64,000 bases of DNA from Flavobacterium sp. N502536 (GTDB lineage Bacteria > Bacteroidota > Bacteroidia > Flavobacteriales > Flavobacteriaceae): NCBI RefSeq assembly GCF_025947345.1, contig NZ_CP110011.1, forward strand, positions 2,542,001-2,606,000, in the 5' to 3' direction. Both the position numbers and the translations under genes were made by a program. The notes below the pieces were generated by a model. That model was not told the DNA's origin and did not search any database. It worked only from the letters and a program-made list of their open reading frames with translations. The stretch's first letter is position 1; each line of letters starts with the position of its first letter. Below are positions 26,592-34,715 of the stretch, piece after piece.

Positions 26592-27914
26592 ATGGATATT
26601 AAAAGAGTAGCAACAGACGCTGTGAACGAAACCATCGTAATGACAGTTGTTCACATGGATTATAAAGGTCAGGTAGCAAAAAGAATAAACGAAAAAATGC
26701 CATTGGCTACTGTAAAAGGTTTTAGAAAAGGACAGGTTCCTAAAGACCTTGTTGAAAAACAATACGGAAAAGCAATTAAGCAGGAAGAAGTTAAAAAAGT
26801 AGTTGATTTGGCTTTAGAGCGTTTTGTTCAATCTGAAAGATTAAATCTTTTAGGAACTCCACTTGCCAAAGAAAATGAAAATTTTGACTGGGATGCTGAA
26901 GAATTAACATTTGAATACGAAATTGGTTTAGTGCCAAACTTCGAAATTGATTTAGAAGCTAAAAACAATATCGTAAAATACATCGTAACTGCTGACGATA
27001 AATTAATCGACGGTCAGGTAGAGCGTATCCAAAAACAATTCGGAAAAGCAATTCCACAAGAAGCGGTAGTGGCTGATTCAGATTTGACAGGAACTTTCTC
27101 TAACGAAGAAAAAGGAATCAACAATACCACTACAATTGCTTTATCTACATTCAACAAAGCTACTGCTGATAAATTCATCGGTAAAAAAGTAGGTGATGTT
27201 GTAGCGGTAAGCACAAAAGGTTTATTCGAAGATGATCACCAATTAATGGATTACTTAAAAGTAGCTCATGATGATGTTCACGGTTTAGATATCGAAGTAA
27301 ACTTTACTATCGAAGCGATCAACGGAGCTGAATTGGCTGAATTGAACCAGGAGTTATTTGATAAACTTTTTGGTGAAGGAAAAGTAGCTTCTTTAGAGGA
27401 TTTGAAAGCTAAAATTAAAGAAGATGCTGAAGCTCAATTCGCACAGCAGGCAGATCAAAAATTATTGTTAGACGTTCAGGAATTCCTGATCGAAAGCACA
27501 AAATTTGATTTACCGGCTGAATTCCTTAAAAAATGGTTGCAAACTGTTGGAGAGAAAAAACTTTCTGCAGAAGAAGCTGAGGTTGAATACGCAAGATCTG
27601 AAAAAGGATTACGTTTTCAATTGATCGAAGGAAAAGCTATGGCTCAAAGCAATATCCAAATTACATTTGAAGATTTGAAAGCTTTTACAACAAACGCAAT
27701 CAGACAGCAAATGGCTCAATTTGGACAAACAAATCCAACTGACGAAGAAGTTCAGGGAATTGTTGCAAGAGTATTATCTAACCAGGAAGAAGTGAAAAGA
27801 CTTTCTGAGCAGGTAGTAGCTGAAAAATTATTGGAAGTGTTCAAAGAAAAAGCAAATCCAACAACAAAAGAAGTAACTTACGAAGAATTTATTGCCGCTT
27901 CATACGGAGAATAA
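26592..27914 (+). CDS. tig: Trigger factor
   Basis: A 440-residue ribosome-associated chaperone/peptidyl-prolyl isomerase that receives nascent chains. The ribosome-binding signature VKGFRKGQVP is at about residues 38-47, followed by a divergent central domain (about 150-240) and a long helical C-terminal domain ending EEFIAASYGE. It precedes clpP and clpX in the classic tig-clpP-clpX order, but a terminator and repeats separate the genes. Codon use looks adapted to high expression. Confidence 0.96.
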   Translation: MDIKRVATDAVNETIVMTVVHMDYKGQVAKRINEKMPLATVKGFRKGQVPKDLVEKQYGKAIKQEEVKKVVDLALERFVQSERLNLLGTPLAKENENFDWDAEELTFEYEIGLVPNFEIDLEAKNNIVKYIVTADDKLIDGQVERIQKQFGKAIPQEAVVADSDLTGTFSNEEKGINNTTTIALSTFNKATADKFIGKKVGDVVAVSTKGLFEDDHQLMDYLKVAHDDVHGLDIEVNFTIEAINGAELAELNQELFDKLFGEGKVASLEDLKAKIKEDAEAQFAQQADQKLLLDVQEFLIESTKFDLPAEFLKKWLQTVGEKKLSAEEAEVEYARSEKGLRFQLIEGKAMAQSNIQITFEDLKAFTTNAIRQQMAQFGQTNPTDEEVQGIVARVLSNQEEVKRLSEQVVAEKLLEVFKEKANPTTKEVTYEEFIAASYGE

Positions 27915-27936
27915 TTTCTAAAAAATAAGTATATTT

Positions 27937-27963
27937 GAGCGTCAGGAGTTTTTTCTGACGCTC
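27937..27963 (+). terminator. Terminator of tig
   Basis: A perfect 9-bp stem, GAGCGTCAG (27937-27945) with CTGACGCTC (27955-27963), followed by a long T-run. Confidence 0.88.
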
Positions 27964-27980
27964 TTTTTTTTGTTTCAAGT

Positions 27981-28064
27981 TTTTTTTGTTTCAGGTTACA
28001 AGTTCCAAGTTTTCGTTGGAACGAACGGTAAACAACCTGAAACTTGAAACCTGAAACAAAAAAA
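27981..28064. repeat. 24-bp inverted repeat between tig and clpP
   Basis: The arms 27981-28004 and 28041-28064 match at 23 of 24 positions around a 36-nt loop. The right arm contains ACTTGAAACCTGAAACAAAA, found again exactly at 28891-28910 between clpP and clpX. Confidence 0.65.
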
Positions 28065-28162
28065 GTAAGACAAATTGGCATCCTTTATAAAAAGGTATGA
28101 ACTTTGTCTTATCCGATTAAGTCACTTTCTGACTTTAGATTTTCAAACTTTAAACTAAAAAT

Positions 28163-28837
28163 ATGAACTACGGTAAAGAATTCAAAAAATTTGCTACAAA
28201 GCACCAGGGAGTAAACGCAATGTACTATGATAAAATCATAGCTGCAATGAATCCAACTAATATGACTCCATACATTATTGAAGAACGTCAGTTGAATATT
28301 TCTCAATTAGATGTTTTCTCGAGATTAATGATGGACAGAATTATCTTTTTAGGAACAGGTATCGACGATCAGATCGCGAATATCGTTCAGGCACAATTAT
28401 TATTTTTAGAAAGTGCTGATGCTTCAAAAGACATCCAAATTTATCTAAATTCTCCTGGAGGAAGTGTTTATGCAGGATTAGGAATTTATGACACCATGCA
28501 GTATATCAAACCAGACGTAGCGACAATTTGTACCGGTATGGCAGCCTCTATGGGAGCTGTTTTATTATGTGCAGGAGCAGCAGGAAAACGTTCGGCTTTA
28601 CCACATTCAAGAGTAATGATTCACCAGCCATCAGGAGGAGCTCAGGGAGTTGCAACAGATATGGAAATCAACTTACGCGAAATGTTGAAACTGAAAGATG
28701 AATTGTATCATATTATTTCTCAGCATTCAGGACAAACTTTTGACAAAGTACATAAAGACAGTGAGCGTGATTACTGGATGATTGCTGACGAAGCGAAAGA
28801 ATACGGAATGATTGATGAAGTATTAAGAAGAGGATAA
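28163..28837 (+). CDS. clpP: ATP-dependent Clp protease proteolytic subunit
   Basis: A 224-residue serine protease that forms the tetradecameric chamber used by ClpX. The catalytic Ser129 (ICTGMAASMGAVLL), His154 (SRVMIHQPSGG) and the RDYWM acid region are all present, as is the YLNSPGGSVYAGLGIYD motif. An N-terminal extension of about 38 residues precedes the conserved core; the ATG at 28163 is the only good start. clpX follows after 180 bp of repeat-rich DNA. Confidence 0.96.
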   Translation: MNYGKEFKKFATKHQGVNAMYYDKIIAAMNPTNMTPYIIEERQLNISQLDVFSRLMMDRIIFLGTGIDDQIANIVQAQLLFLESADASKDIQIYLNSPGGSVYAGLGIYDTMQYIKPDVATICTGMAASMGAVLLCAGAAGKRSALPHSRVMIHQPSGGAQGVATDMEINLREMLKLKDELYHIISQHSGQTFDKVHKDSERDYWMIADEAKEYGMIDEVLRRG

Positions 28838-28840
28838 TTT

Positions 28841-29012
28841 TTTAAAGGTTCAAAGTTGCAAAGTTATTAAGGTTATAAGATTAACTTGAAACTTGAAACC
28901 TGAAACAAAATTACACTTGAAACAAAAAATAAAAAGTTAAGAGGTTGCTAAGTTTTTAAGGTTTTAGTGATAAATCTTAGAAACTTAGTAACTTTGCAGC
29001 TTAGTAACTAAG
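28841..29012 (+). repeat. 8-bp-period repeats in the clpP-clpX spacer
   Basis: Three octamer tracts fall here: 28841-28880 (TTCAAAGT-like units), 28936-28967 (GTTGCTAA-like) and 28973-29012 (AAACTTAG, TAACTTTG, CAGCTTAG, TAACTAAG). A copy of ACTTGAAACCTGAAACAAAA lies at 28891-28910. The last tract ends 5 bp before the clpX ATG. Confidence 0.6.
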
Positions 29013-29017
29013 AAAGA

Positions 29018-30250
29018 ATGGCTAAAGTAGTATTAGAATGTTCGTTTTGTGGAAGAAAAAAGCCAGAAACCAATTTATTGATTGCAGGTATTAATGCACA
29101 TATCTGTGATAAGTGTATCGAACAGGCACATGGAATTGTATTAGAAGAATTAAAATCAAGCGGAAGCGCAAAACTTGTTGGGGATTTAATTTTAAAGAAA
29201 CCAAAAGAAATCAGAGCCTTCTTAGATCAATATGTTATTGGTCAGGATCAGACAAAAAAAGTAATGTCGGTTGCTGTTTACAATCACTACAAGCGTTTAA
29301 TGCAACAGCAATTAGACGACGAAGTAGAGATTGAGAAAAGTAACATCATCATGGTGGGACAAACCGGAACAGGAAAAACATTAGTAGCTAAAACAATTGC
29401 TAAAATGTTAGATGTTCCTTTGGCTATCGTTGATGCGACCGTACTTACAGAAGCAGGTTATGTAGGAGAAGATGTTGAAAGTATTTTGACACGTTTGCTG
29501 CAAGCTGCCGACTATGATGTAACCAAAGCCGAAAGAGGAATCGTTTTTATTGATGAGATCGATAAAATTGCCCGTAAGAGCGATAATCCATCCATTACCC
29601 GTGATGTTTCTGGTGAAGGAGTGCAGCAGGCTTTATTAAAATTATTAGAAGGAACAGTGGTTAACGTACCGCCAAAAGGAGGACGTAAACACCCGGACCA
29701 GAAATTTGTGGAAGTAAACACCCAAAACATCCTGTTCATCGCAGGAGGTGCTTTTGATGGTGTCGAACGCATTATCTCTAAACGTCTGAACCGTCAGGCC
29801 GTTGGATATTCGACTTCTAAAAATGTAGACAATATCGATAAAGACAATTTATTGCAATACATCATTCCAAAAGACATTAAAGATTTTGGTTTGATTCCTG
29901 AGATTATTGGACGTTTACCGGTTTTAACGCATATGGATCCTTTAGATAAAGAGACCTTGCGTGCAATTTTGACACAGCCTAAAAATGCTCTGGTAAAACA
30001 ATATCAAAAATTATTCCTGATGGATGATGTTGAGTTCACCATTACAGATGAAGCATTAGATTTTATTGTAGACAAAGCATTAGAGTACAAATTAGGTGCA
30101 CGTGGATTGCGTTCGTTATGCGAAGCAATTTTAACCGATGCCATGTACGAATTGCCAAGTTCAGACGATAAAATCTTAAGTATCGATAAAGATTATGCAA
30201 AACATACTTTGAATAAAAATCTATTGAAACGCATGGAAATCGCTTCATAA
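29018..30250 (+). CDS. clpX: ATP-dependent Clp protease ATPase subunit ClpX
   Basis: A 410-residue AAA+ unfoldase. Its N-terminal zinc-binding domain has Cys8, Cys11, Cys30 and Cys33. Walker A GQTGTGKT is at 114-121, Walker [11 protein letters not shown] follows, the pore loop is GYVGEDVES and the RKH loop GGRKHPDQ. The C-terminal sensor-2 region [14 protein letters not shown] is intact. It delivers substrates to ClpP, encoded just upstream. The region directly before the ATG is made of octamer repeats, and no strong ribosome binding site is seen. Confidence 0.97.
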   Translation: MAKVVLECSFCGRKKPETNLLIAGINAHICDKCIEQAHGIVLEELKSSGSAKLVGDLILKKPKEIRAFLDQYVIGQDQTKKVMSVAVYNHYKRLMQQQLDDEVEIEKSNIIMVGQTGTGKTLVAKTIAKMLDVPLAIVDATVLTEAGYVGEDVESILTRLLQAADYDVTKAERGIVFIDEIDKIARKSDNPSITRDVSGEGVQQALLKLLEGTVVNVPPKGGRKHPDQKFVEVNTQNILFIAGGAFDGVERIISKRLNRQAVGYSTSKNVDNIDKDNLLQYIIPKDIKDFGLIPEIIGRLPVLTHMDPLDKETLRAILTQPKNALVKQYQKLFLMDDVEFTITDEALDFIVDKALEYKLGARGLRSLCEAILTDAMYELPSSDDKILSIDKDYAKHTLNKNLLKRMEIAS

Positions 30251-30290
30251 GTTTCTAAAATTAGATTAAAACAGTTTATTAAAACCTGCT

Positions 30291-30310
30291 CGTTAATTCG
30301 GGCAGGTTTT
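30291..30310 (+). terminator. Terminator of clpX
   Basis: A 9-bp stem, AAAACCTGC with GCAGGTTTT, and a loop of two bases, followed by T residues. No gene is seen from here to 30496. Confidence 0.75.
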
Positions 30311-30496
30311 TTTATGCAGTAAAATATCTTCCTAATCTAGTTTGTTTTAAGTTTTTTCTTATATTTAAAAAAATGTATTGCTATGAAGAAGATGCTAGTC
30401 AGAGTAATTGACGATTATGCTAATTACGAGTTATAATTGAGAACTATTTGATTGACACCGTCCTAAAAATACCATTTTAATTAAACATAACACATT

Positions 30497-31006
30497 ATGA
30501 GTAAAGTATTAATTGTCTTAATGGTATTCTTTACAGTGCGGATTATATCGCTTGCCATATCTCTTGCAAATGAGAAAAAACTAAAAGCTGAGGGAGCAAC
30601 ACAATTTGGAAAACTAAATTCTTTTTTTCTATCCGTAACACATTTCCTTTTTTATGTATGCTCCTTTTATGAAGCCTATACCCAGAAAATAACGTTCAAC
30701 AGATATAGTGAATACGGGCTTTGCCTCATGATCTTTGGTTATACAATGCTTTTTTATATTATTTATCAGTTAAGGGAAATATGGACTGTAAAAATATATA
30801 TTGCTCCCAATCACAAAGTAGTCCGGTCATTTTTGTTTCGAACGATACGACATCCAAATTACTTTTTAAATATCATTCCCGAACTTGTGGGAGTCGGATT
30901 ATTGTGTAATGCATGGAAGACATTAACATATCTTTTCCCTGTGTATCTGGTACTTTTAGTGATTCGGATTATTCAGGAAGAAGAGGCGATGAAAAGCATA
31001 AAGTAA
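30497..31006 (+). CDS. Isoprenylcysteine carboxyl methyltransferase-like membrane protein
   Basis: A 169-residue integral membrane protein with about five helices. The C-terminal half has the ICMT/PEMT cofactor motif: VRSFLFRTIRHPNYFLNIIPELVG, with the RHPNY signature and a distal acidic EEEAM. Such proteins methylate lipids or small molecules using S-adenosylmethionine; bacterial members rarely have known substrates. It is single and converges on the GlxA-type regulator gene with 20 bp between stops. Confidence 0.85.
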   Translation: MSKVLIVLMVFFTVRIISLAISLANEKKLKAEGATQFGKLNSFFLSVTHFLFYVCSFYEAYTQKITFNRYSEYGLCLMIFGYTMLFYIIYQLREIWTVKIYIAPNHKVVRSFLFRTIRHPNYFLNIIPELVGVGLLCNAWKTLTYLFPVYLVLLVIRIIQEEEAMKSIK

Positions 31007-31026
31007 CCCATCTTTCAGGAACATTT

Positions 31027-31991
31027 TTACTGCACCCTGAACTTCTCTCTGTACTCAATAGGTTTCATACCCACCATTTTATAAAATACTTTTCTAAAAG
31101 CTTTGGGATCATTATAGCCCGTTTTCTCAATAATTTCAGAAATCGAAAGTTGAGTTTGCTCCAGATATTTTTTAGAACTTTCCACTCTTATATTTTGCAG
31201 ATACTCAATTGGCGGATACCTGTAACTTGCTTGAACCGTCTTGTCATGTTGCGGGCACTTGTAGGAATGTCTTTGGTAATTTCTTCCAGTTTTTCGATCG
31301 TGTGGTATTGGCTTTCTATTTTTTGTTGCAGCATCGCAACTAAGGTGTCATTGTGCAAATGATTCGGTCTAAAAGTGCTGAAATAGCTTTGTTTGTATCG
31401 GTTTAAATCAATCGAGAAAATCTTTGCAATTTGAACTGCAATTTCATTTCCACAGTATTTCTGAACCAAAAGAATCAGTAAGTGAAAAGTTGAGGTCGAG
31501 CCTCCGCTGGTATACAAACTACCGTCTGCGGTTAAAGTTTCCTCGGGTTTTAATTTTACCAATGGAAATGCTTTGGTGAAAGCGCTGCAGGCATCAACAT
31601 GTGTTGTGGCTAACTTTTCGTTAAGCAAACCCGAAGCTGCAAATAAAAAGGCACCAGTACAAAAACTCGCCAGTTCGGCTCCGGACTGATGGTGTTTTTT
31701 CAGCCAGGGGATGAAATTTTTGTTCTTTGCAATCATCTCACTCATATTATCAGTAGTAAAAGCGGGGATCAAAATAAGTTCAAGAATGGTGTCAGAATCT
31801 TCAATCGGATTAACCTTATACCCAAACAACTGTCCTTCATTGATCTGCTCAGCCGATTGAAATACCATAATTTCAAAAGGTTTTTCGTTTTCTTTAGAGA
31901 GTTTGTTGGCGGTTTCAAAAACTTCTAAAATGGCCGCTATGCTTAGTAATTTATAGTCGTGCGGAACAATTAATCCTACTTTCTTAGTCAT
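31027..31991 (-). pseudogene. GlxA-type AraC regulator with DJ-1/PfpI domain, frameshifted
   Basis: An N-terminal DJ-1/PfpI-like domain (about 1-180, with the ELASFCTGAFLFAASGLL elbow) is followed by an AraC helix-turn-helix. The frame breaks around 31211-31216: as written it reads KQVTGIRQLSICKI and stops at 31188, while one more C/G gives QVTGIPPIEYLQNIRVESSKKYL and a normal AraC C-terminus ending at 31027. The span is one base short of a multiple of three; corrected it would encode about 321 residues, usual for this family. Whether the break is real or a sequence error cannot be told here. It is divergent from the SRPBCC/VOC genes, which it may regulate. Confidence 0.85.
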
Positions 31992-32024
31992 GATAATATA
32001 GGTTTTTGGAAAAATGAATGTTTA

Positions 32025-32032
32025 CAAAAGTA
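32025..32032 (-). promoter_or_regulatory. -7 box of the GlxA-type regulator gene
   Basis: The minus strand reads TACTTTTG (TAnnTTTG) 33 bp before the regulator ATG. Confidence 0.45.
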
Positions 32033-32097
32033 AGTATTTTGTCTTAAATGCCCCTAAAATTGACTTTTAATGTAACCTAAAGCTAATCCTAAAAAAT

Positions 32098-32105
32098 TAA
32101 ATTTG
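32098..32105 (+). promoter_or_regulatory. -7 box of the SRPBCC/VOC genes
   Basis: TAAATTTG matches TAnnTTTG, 55 bp before the first SRPBCC ATG. Confidence 0.45.
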
Positions 32106-32160
32106 CTTTAAATAATTTGTAATTTTATAAAGAATGATCTTTTATTTTAATAAATAAACC

Positions 32161-32565
32161 ATGATAACAGTACAAAATACCATTAACGCACCCGTAAGCA
32201 AAGTCTGGGAGTTCTGGACAGCACCCGAACACATCACAAAATGGAGTTTTGGTTCTCCGGACTGGTCTACACCTTATGTCGAAAATGATTTGAGGGTTGG
32301 AGGTAAATTCAAATATACGATGGCCGCCAAAGACGGAACTGCGACTTTTGATTATGAAGGAGTTTATACCGGGGTAGAAACCTTTTTGGTAATAGCGTAT
32401 CAATTATCTGACAACAGAATCGGAAGTGTTCATTTTGAAGAAAATGGTGAAAAAGTAATTGTTACAGAGAAATTTCAACCTGAAACAGAAAATTCTGAAA
32501 GCATGCAAAGGCAATGGTGTCAGGCTGTGATAGACTGTTTTAAAGACTATGTTGAAAATAACTAA
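32161..32565 (+). CDS. SRPBCC (AHSA1-like) protein, copy 1
   Basis: A 134-residue START/SRPBCC-fold protein of the Aha1-C type. It has the family opening MITVQNTINAPVSKVWEFW and the stretch PEHITKWSFGSPDW, then beta strands and a long C-terminal helix (MQRQWCQAVIDCFKDYVEN). These cytoplasmic proteins bind hydrophobic ligands in a deep cavity; functions vary. It is a tandem duplicate of the next gene, with near-identical first halves and a diverged C-terminal half. Confidence 0.9.
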   Translation: MITVQNTINAPVSKVWEFWTAPEHITKWSFGSPDWSTPYVENDLRVGGKFKYTMAAKDGTATFDYEGVYTGVETFLVIAYQLSDNRIGSVHFEENGEKVIVTEKFQPETENSESMQRQWCQAVIDCFKDYVENN

Positions 32566-32620
32566 ATAAAAAACGAAACAAGATTTAAGTTTAAAAAAAA
32601 CAATTAAAAACAAAAACAAA

Positions 32621-33025
32621 ATGATAACAGTACAAAACACGATTAAGGCATCAATAGACAAAGTTTGGGAATTTTGGACATTACCCGAACACATCACAAA
32701 ATGGAGTTTTGCTTCTCCGGACTGGCATACACCTCATGCCGAAAATGACCTGAGAGTAGGAGGGAAATTTACATCGACTATGGCTGCAAAAGATGGCAGT
32801 ATGAGTTTTGATTTTGGAGGGGAATATACGGTAGTCGAAAAAAATAAAACCATTGAATATATTTTAGAAGATGGGAGAAAAGTAGAAATTGCTTTTAAAG
32901 AAACAGCAAACGGAGTGGAGGTCATTGAAAGTTTTGATCCTGAAACGCAAAATCCGGAAGAGATGCAGCGCGGCGGCTGGCAGGCGATCATGGATAATTT
33001 TAAAAGTTACACCGAGAGCAATTAG
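32621..33025 (+). CDS. SRPBCC (AHSA1-like) protein, copy 2
   Basis: This 134-residue paralog has the same length as the preceding gene. Residues 1-55 differ at only a few positions (MITVQNTIKASIDKVWEFW), and 28 consecutive bases around codons 23-32 are identical between copies. The helix GGWQAIMDNFKSYTESN closes the protein and matches the family norm better than copy 1. It is 55 bp downstream of copy 1. Confidence 0.9.
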   Translation: MITVQNTIKASIDKVWEFWTLPEHITKWSFASPDWHTPHAENDLRVGGKFTSTMAAKDGSMSFDFGGEYTVVEKNKTIEYILEDGRKVEIAFKETANGVEVIESFDPETQNPEEMQRGGWQAIMDNFKSYTESN

Positions 33026-33033
33026 TTTTTTTA

Positions 33034-33065
33034 GGCTCAAAGGTTCAAAGAAGCAAAGTGACAAA
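33034..33065 (+). repeat. 8-bp-period repeat, 4 units
   Basis: GGCTCAAA, GGTTCAAA, GAAGCAAA and GTGACAAA follow one another without gaps between the second SRPBCC gene and the VOC gene. Confidence 0.6.
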
Positions 33066-33115
33066 GGTGTCGATTGACATCACACAGATAGAGTTTAATT
33101 TTAAAAGCAGTAAGA

Positions 33116-33523
33116 ATGACAAAGCAAATATGGCTGAATTTGCCAGTAAAAGAGGTGGCAAAATCAAAAGCTTTTTTTTCGAAAATAGGATTCTCTTTTA
33201 ATGAAGAACACGATACACCAAGCTCGACTTGCATGGTGGTTGGAGAAGGAAAATTTGTAGTGATGCTTTTTGAAGAAGCATTGTTTGCCAGTTTTTCTCA
33301 AAATAAACTCACCGATACCCAAACAAGTTCAGAAGTTTTGATTTCGATTGATGCCGAAAGTATTGCCGAGGTCGATGAACTGGCGAGAAAAGTTACAGAA
33401 GCCGGAGGAACTGTTTTTGCTTCTCCTGCAGAAAGTCAGGGCTGGATGTACGGTTTCGGTTTTGCAGATTTAGACGGTCATCGTTGGAACGTATTATTTA
33501 TGGATTTTAGTAAACTATCATGA
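33116..33523 (+). CDS. VOC-family (glyoxalase-like) protein
   Basis: A 135-residue vicinal-oxygen-chelate protein with two beta-alpha-beta-beta-beta modules. It opens QIWLNLPVKEVAKSKAFFSKIGF and closes with GWMYGFGFADLDGHRWNVLFMD, the usual end of lactoylglutathione-lyase-like proteins. Few metal ligands can be assigned with certainty. Its last codons overlap the next SRPBCC gene by 4 bp, so they are translationally coupled. Confidence 0.87.
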   Translation: MTKQIWLNLPVKEVAKSKAFFSKIGFSFNEEHDTPSSTCMVVGEGKFVVMLFEEALFASFSQNKLTDTQTSSEVLISIDAESIAEVDELARKVTEAGGTVFASPAESQGWMYGFGFADLDGHRWNVLFMDFSKLS

Positions 33524-33963
33524 GTATGGAAACTTTAGAATTTAAAATTAGAATTAAAGCTCCGGCACAAAAAGTCTGGTCGGTTTTGTGGAATGACGAA
33601 ACGTATAAAAAATGGACAGGAGCTTTTTGCGAAGGTTCATATGCGGTAAGCGAATGGAATCAGGGTGATAAAATACATTTTCTGTCTCCAAACGGAGAAG
33701 GAATGAACAGCATTATCGAGACCAAAACGCCAAACGAGTACATGGCTTTTAAACATATAGGCGAAATCAAAGATTTTAAAGAACTGCCTATTGACGAAGA
33801 AACAAAAAAGTGGAGCGGCGCAATGGAAACCTATCGATTAACAGCCGACGATGAGTTTACTGATCTGGTGGCTCAGGTAGATGTAGTCGAAAAATACATT
33901 GACTACTTTAAAGAAGCTTTCCCTAAAGGGCTCGAAATGGCCAAAGAACTTTCAGAACAATAA
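33520..33963 (+). CDS. SRPBCC-family protein, third member
   Basis: A 147-residue SRPBCC protein, more distant than the first two: LEFKIRIKAPAQKVWSVLWNDETYKKWTGAF, then the cavity strands and the helix YIDYFKEAFPKGLEMAKELSEQ. Overlap with the VOC stop (4 bp) indicates an operon. Start ATGs at codons 1 and 3 are both possible. Confidence 0.88.
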   Translation: MSMETLEFKIRIKAPAQKVWSVLWNDETYKKWTGAFCEGSYAVSEWNQGDKIHFLSPNGEGMNSIIETKTPNEYMAFKHIGEIKDFKELPIDEETKKWSGAMETYRLTADDEFTDLVAQVDVVEKYIDYFKEAFPKGLEMAKELSEQ

Positions 33964-33968
33964 ATAAC

Positions 33969-34010
33969 AGACAACAAACGACAAACGACAAACGACAAAC
34001 AATAAACAAA
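33969..34010 (+). repeat. 7-bp tandem repeat (ACAAACG)
   Basis: About five units of ACAAACG or close variants occupy the spacer between the SRPBCC and second VOC gene and lead into an A-rich ribosome-binding region. Confidence 0.6.
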
Positions 34011-34024
34011 AAAAAACAAATATC

Positions 34025-34465
34025 ATGGCAACAGCAGTAAACCCCTATTTAATTTTTAACGGAAATTGTGAAGAAGCATTTCTGTTTTATCAATCCGTTT
34101 TTGGAGGAGAATTTCCGTTTCTTGGAAGATTTAATGAAATGCCGGAAGGCGAAGAAGGATGTGGTCCGGTATCCGAAAAAGACGGTAACCGAATCATGCA
34201 CGTGTCACTGCCAATTGGAAACACTATCCTGATGGGAAGTGATAGCAGCGAACAATCCGGTGATGTAGTTTTTGGCGGGAATTTTTCAATCTCCATAAAT
34301 GTAGACAGCGCAGCAGAAGGGGATCGAATTTTTAACGGACTCTCAGCAGGAGGAGCCGTTTTTATGCCAATGGCGAAAACCTTTTGGGGAGCTTATTTCG
34401 GAATGTTCAAAGACAAATTCGGTGTAAGCTGGATGGTAAACTTTGATGAAAATATACCGACTTAA
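34025..34465 (+). CDS. VOC-family PhnB-like protein
   Basis: A 146-residue VOC protein of the PhnB / 3-demethylubiquinone-methyltransferase-like subfamily, with AVNPYLIFNGNCEEAFLFYQSVFGGEFPF at the start and MPMAKTFWGAYFGMFKDKFGVSWMVNF at the end. It is likely cytoplasmic and dimeric; substrate unknown. It is the last member of the SRPBCC/VOC run. Confidence 0.9.
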   Translation: MATAVNPYLIFNGNCEEAFLFYQSVFGGEFPFLGRFNEMPEGEEGCGPVSEKDGNRIMHVSLPIGNTILMGSDSSEQSGDVVFGGNFSISINVDSAAEGDRIFNGLSAGGAVFMPMAKTFWGAYFGMFKDKFGVSWMVNFDENIPT

Positions 34466-34485
34466 AATAACTTCTTTCATTTTGT

Positions 34486-34538
34486 CCACCATAAAAAAGA
34501 TTTCAGGGATTCTTAATATAATCCTTGAAATCTGTGGT
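34486..34538. repeat. CCAC..GATT hairpin repeat (copy 1)
   Basis: 13-bp arms (34499-34511 and 34520-34532, one mismatch) are flanked by CCACC on the left and TGTGGT on the right. It resembles the elements at 61688 and 62528. Confidence 0.5.
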
Positions 34539-34607
34539 CAAAAAACAGTTTTGAGATCAAAAAAGTTAGGTTATTTTGATCCCGGAACTTAATTGTTAAA
34601 TTACTCC

Positions 34608-34633
34608 AAAAAGCACATTCTTAGGTGCTTTTT
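34608..34633 (+). terminator. Terminator-like hairpin before serB
   Basis: The arms AAAAAGCAC (34608-34616) and GTGCTTTTT (34625-34633) lie downstream of the VOC gene and upstream of serB; T residues follow. Confidence 0.55.
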
Positions 34634-34715
34634 CTTTTTAAAAAACAAGCAATATCTTTTTTTATCAACTTTAGATTGTCGATTTTTGTCACTCATAAAA
34701 TCAATAAAGATTAAG

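Noticed and set aside
30383..30436. 17-codon reading MKKMLVRVIDDYANYEL
   Set aside because: Too short and unlike any known peptide; a chance reading in spacer DNA is more likely.
30913..31362. Plus-strand 149-codon reading opposite the GlxA-type gene
   Set aside because: It is antisense to the restored AraC C-terminus and shows no protein-like composition.
33969..34010. ACAAACG repeats as an origin or iteron array
   Set aside because: Only about five units at low complexity, lying between cotranscribed small genes, with no replication gene nearby.
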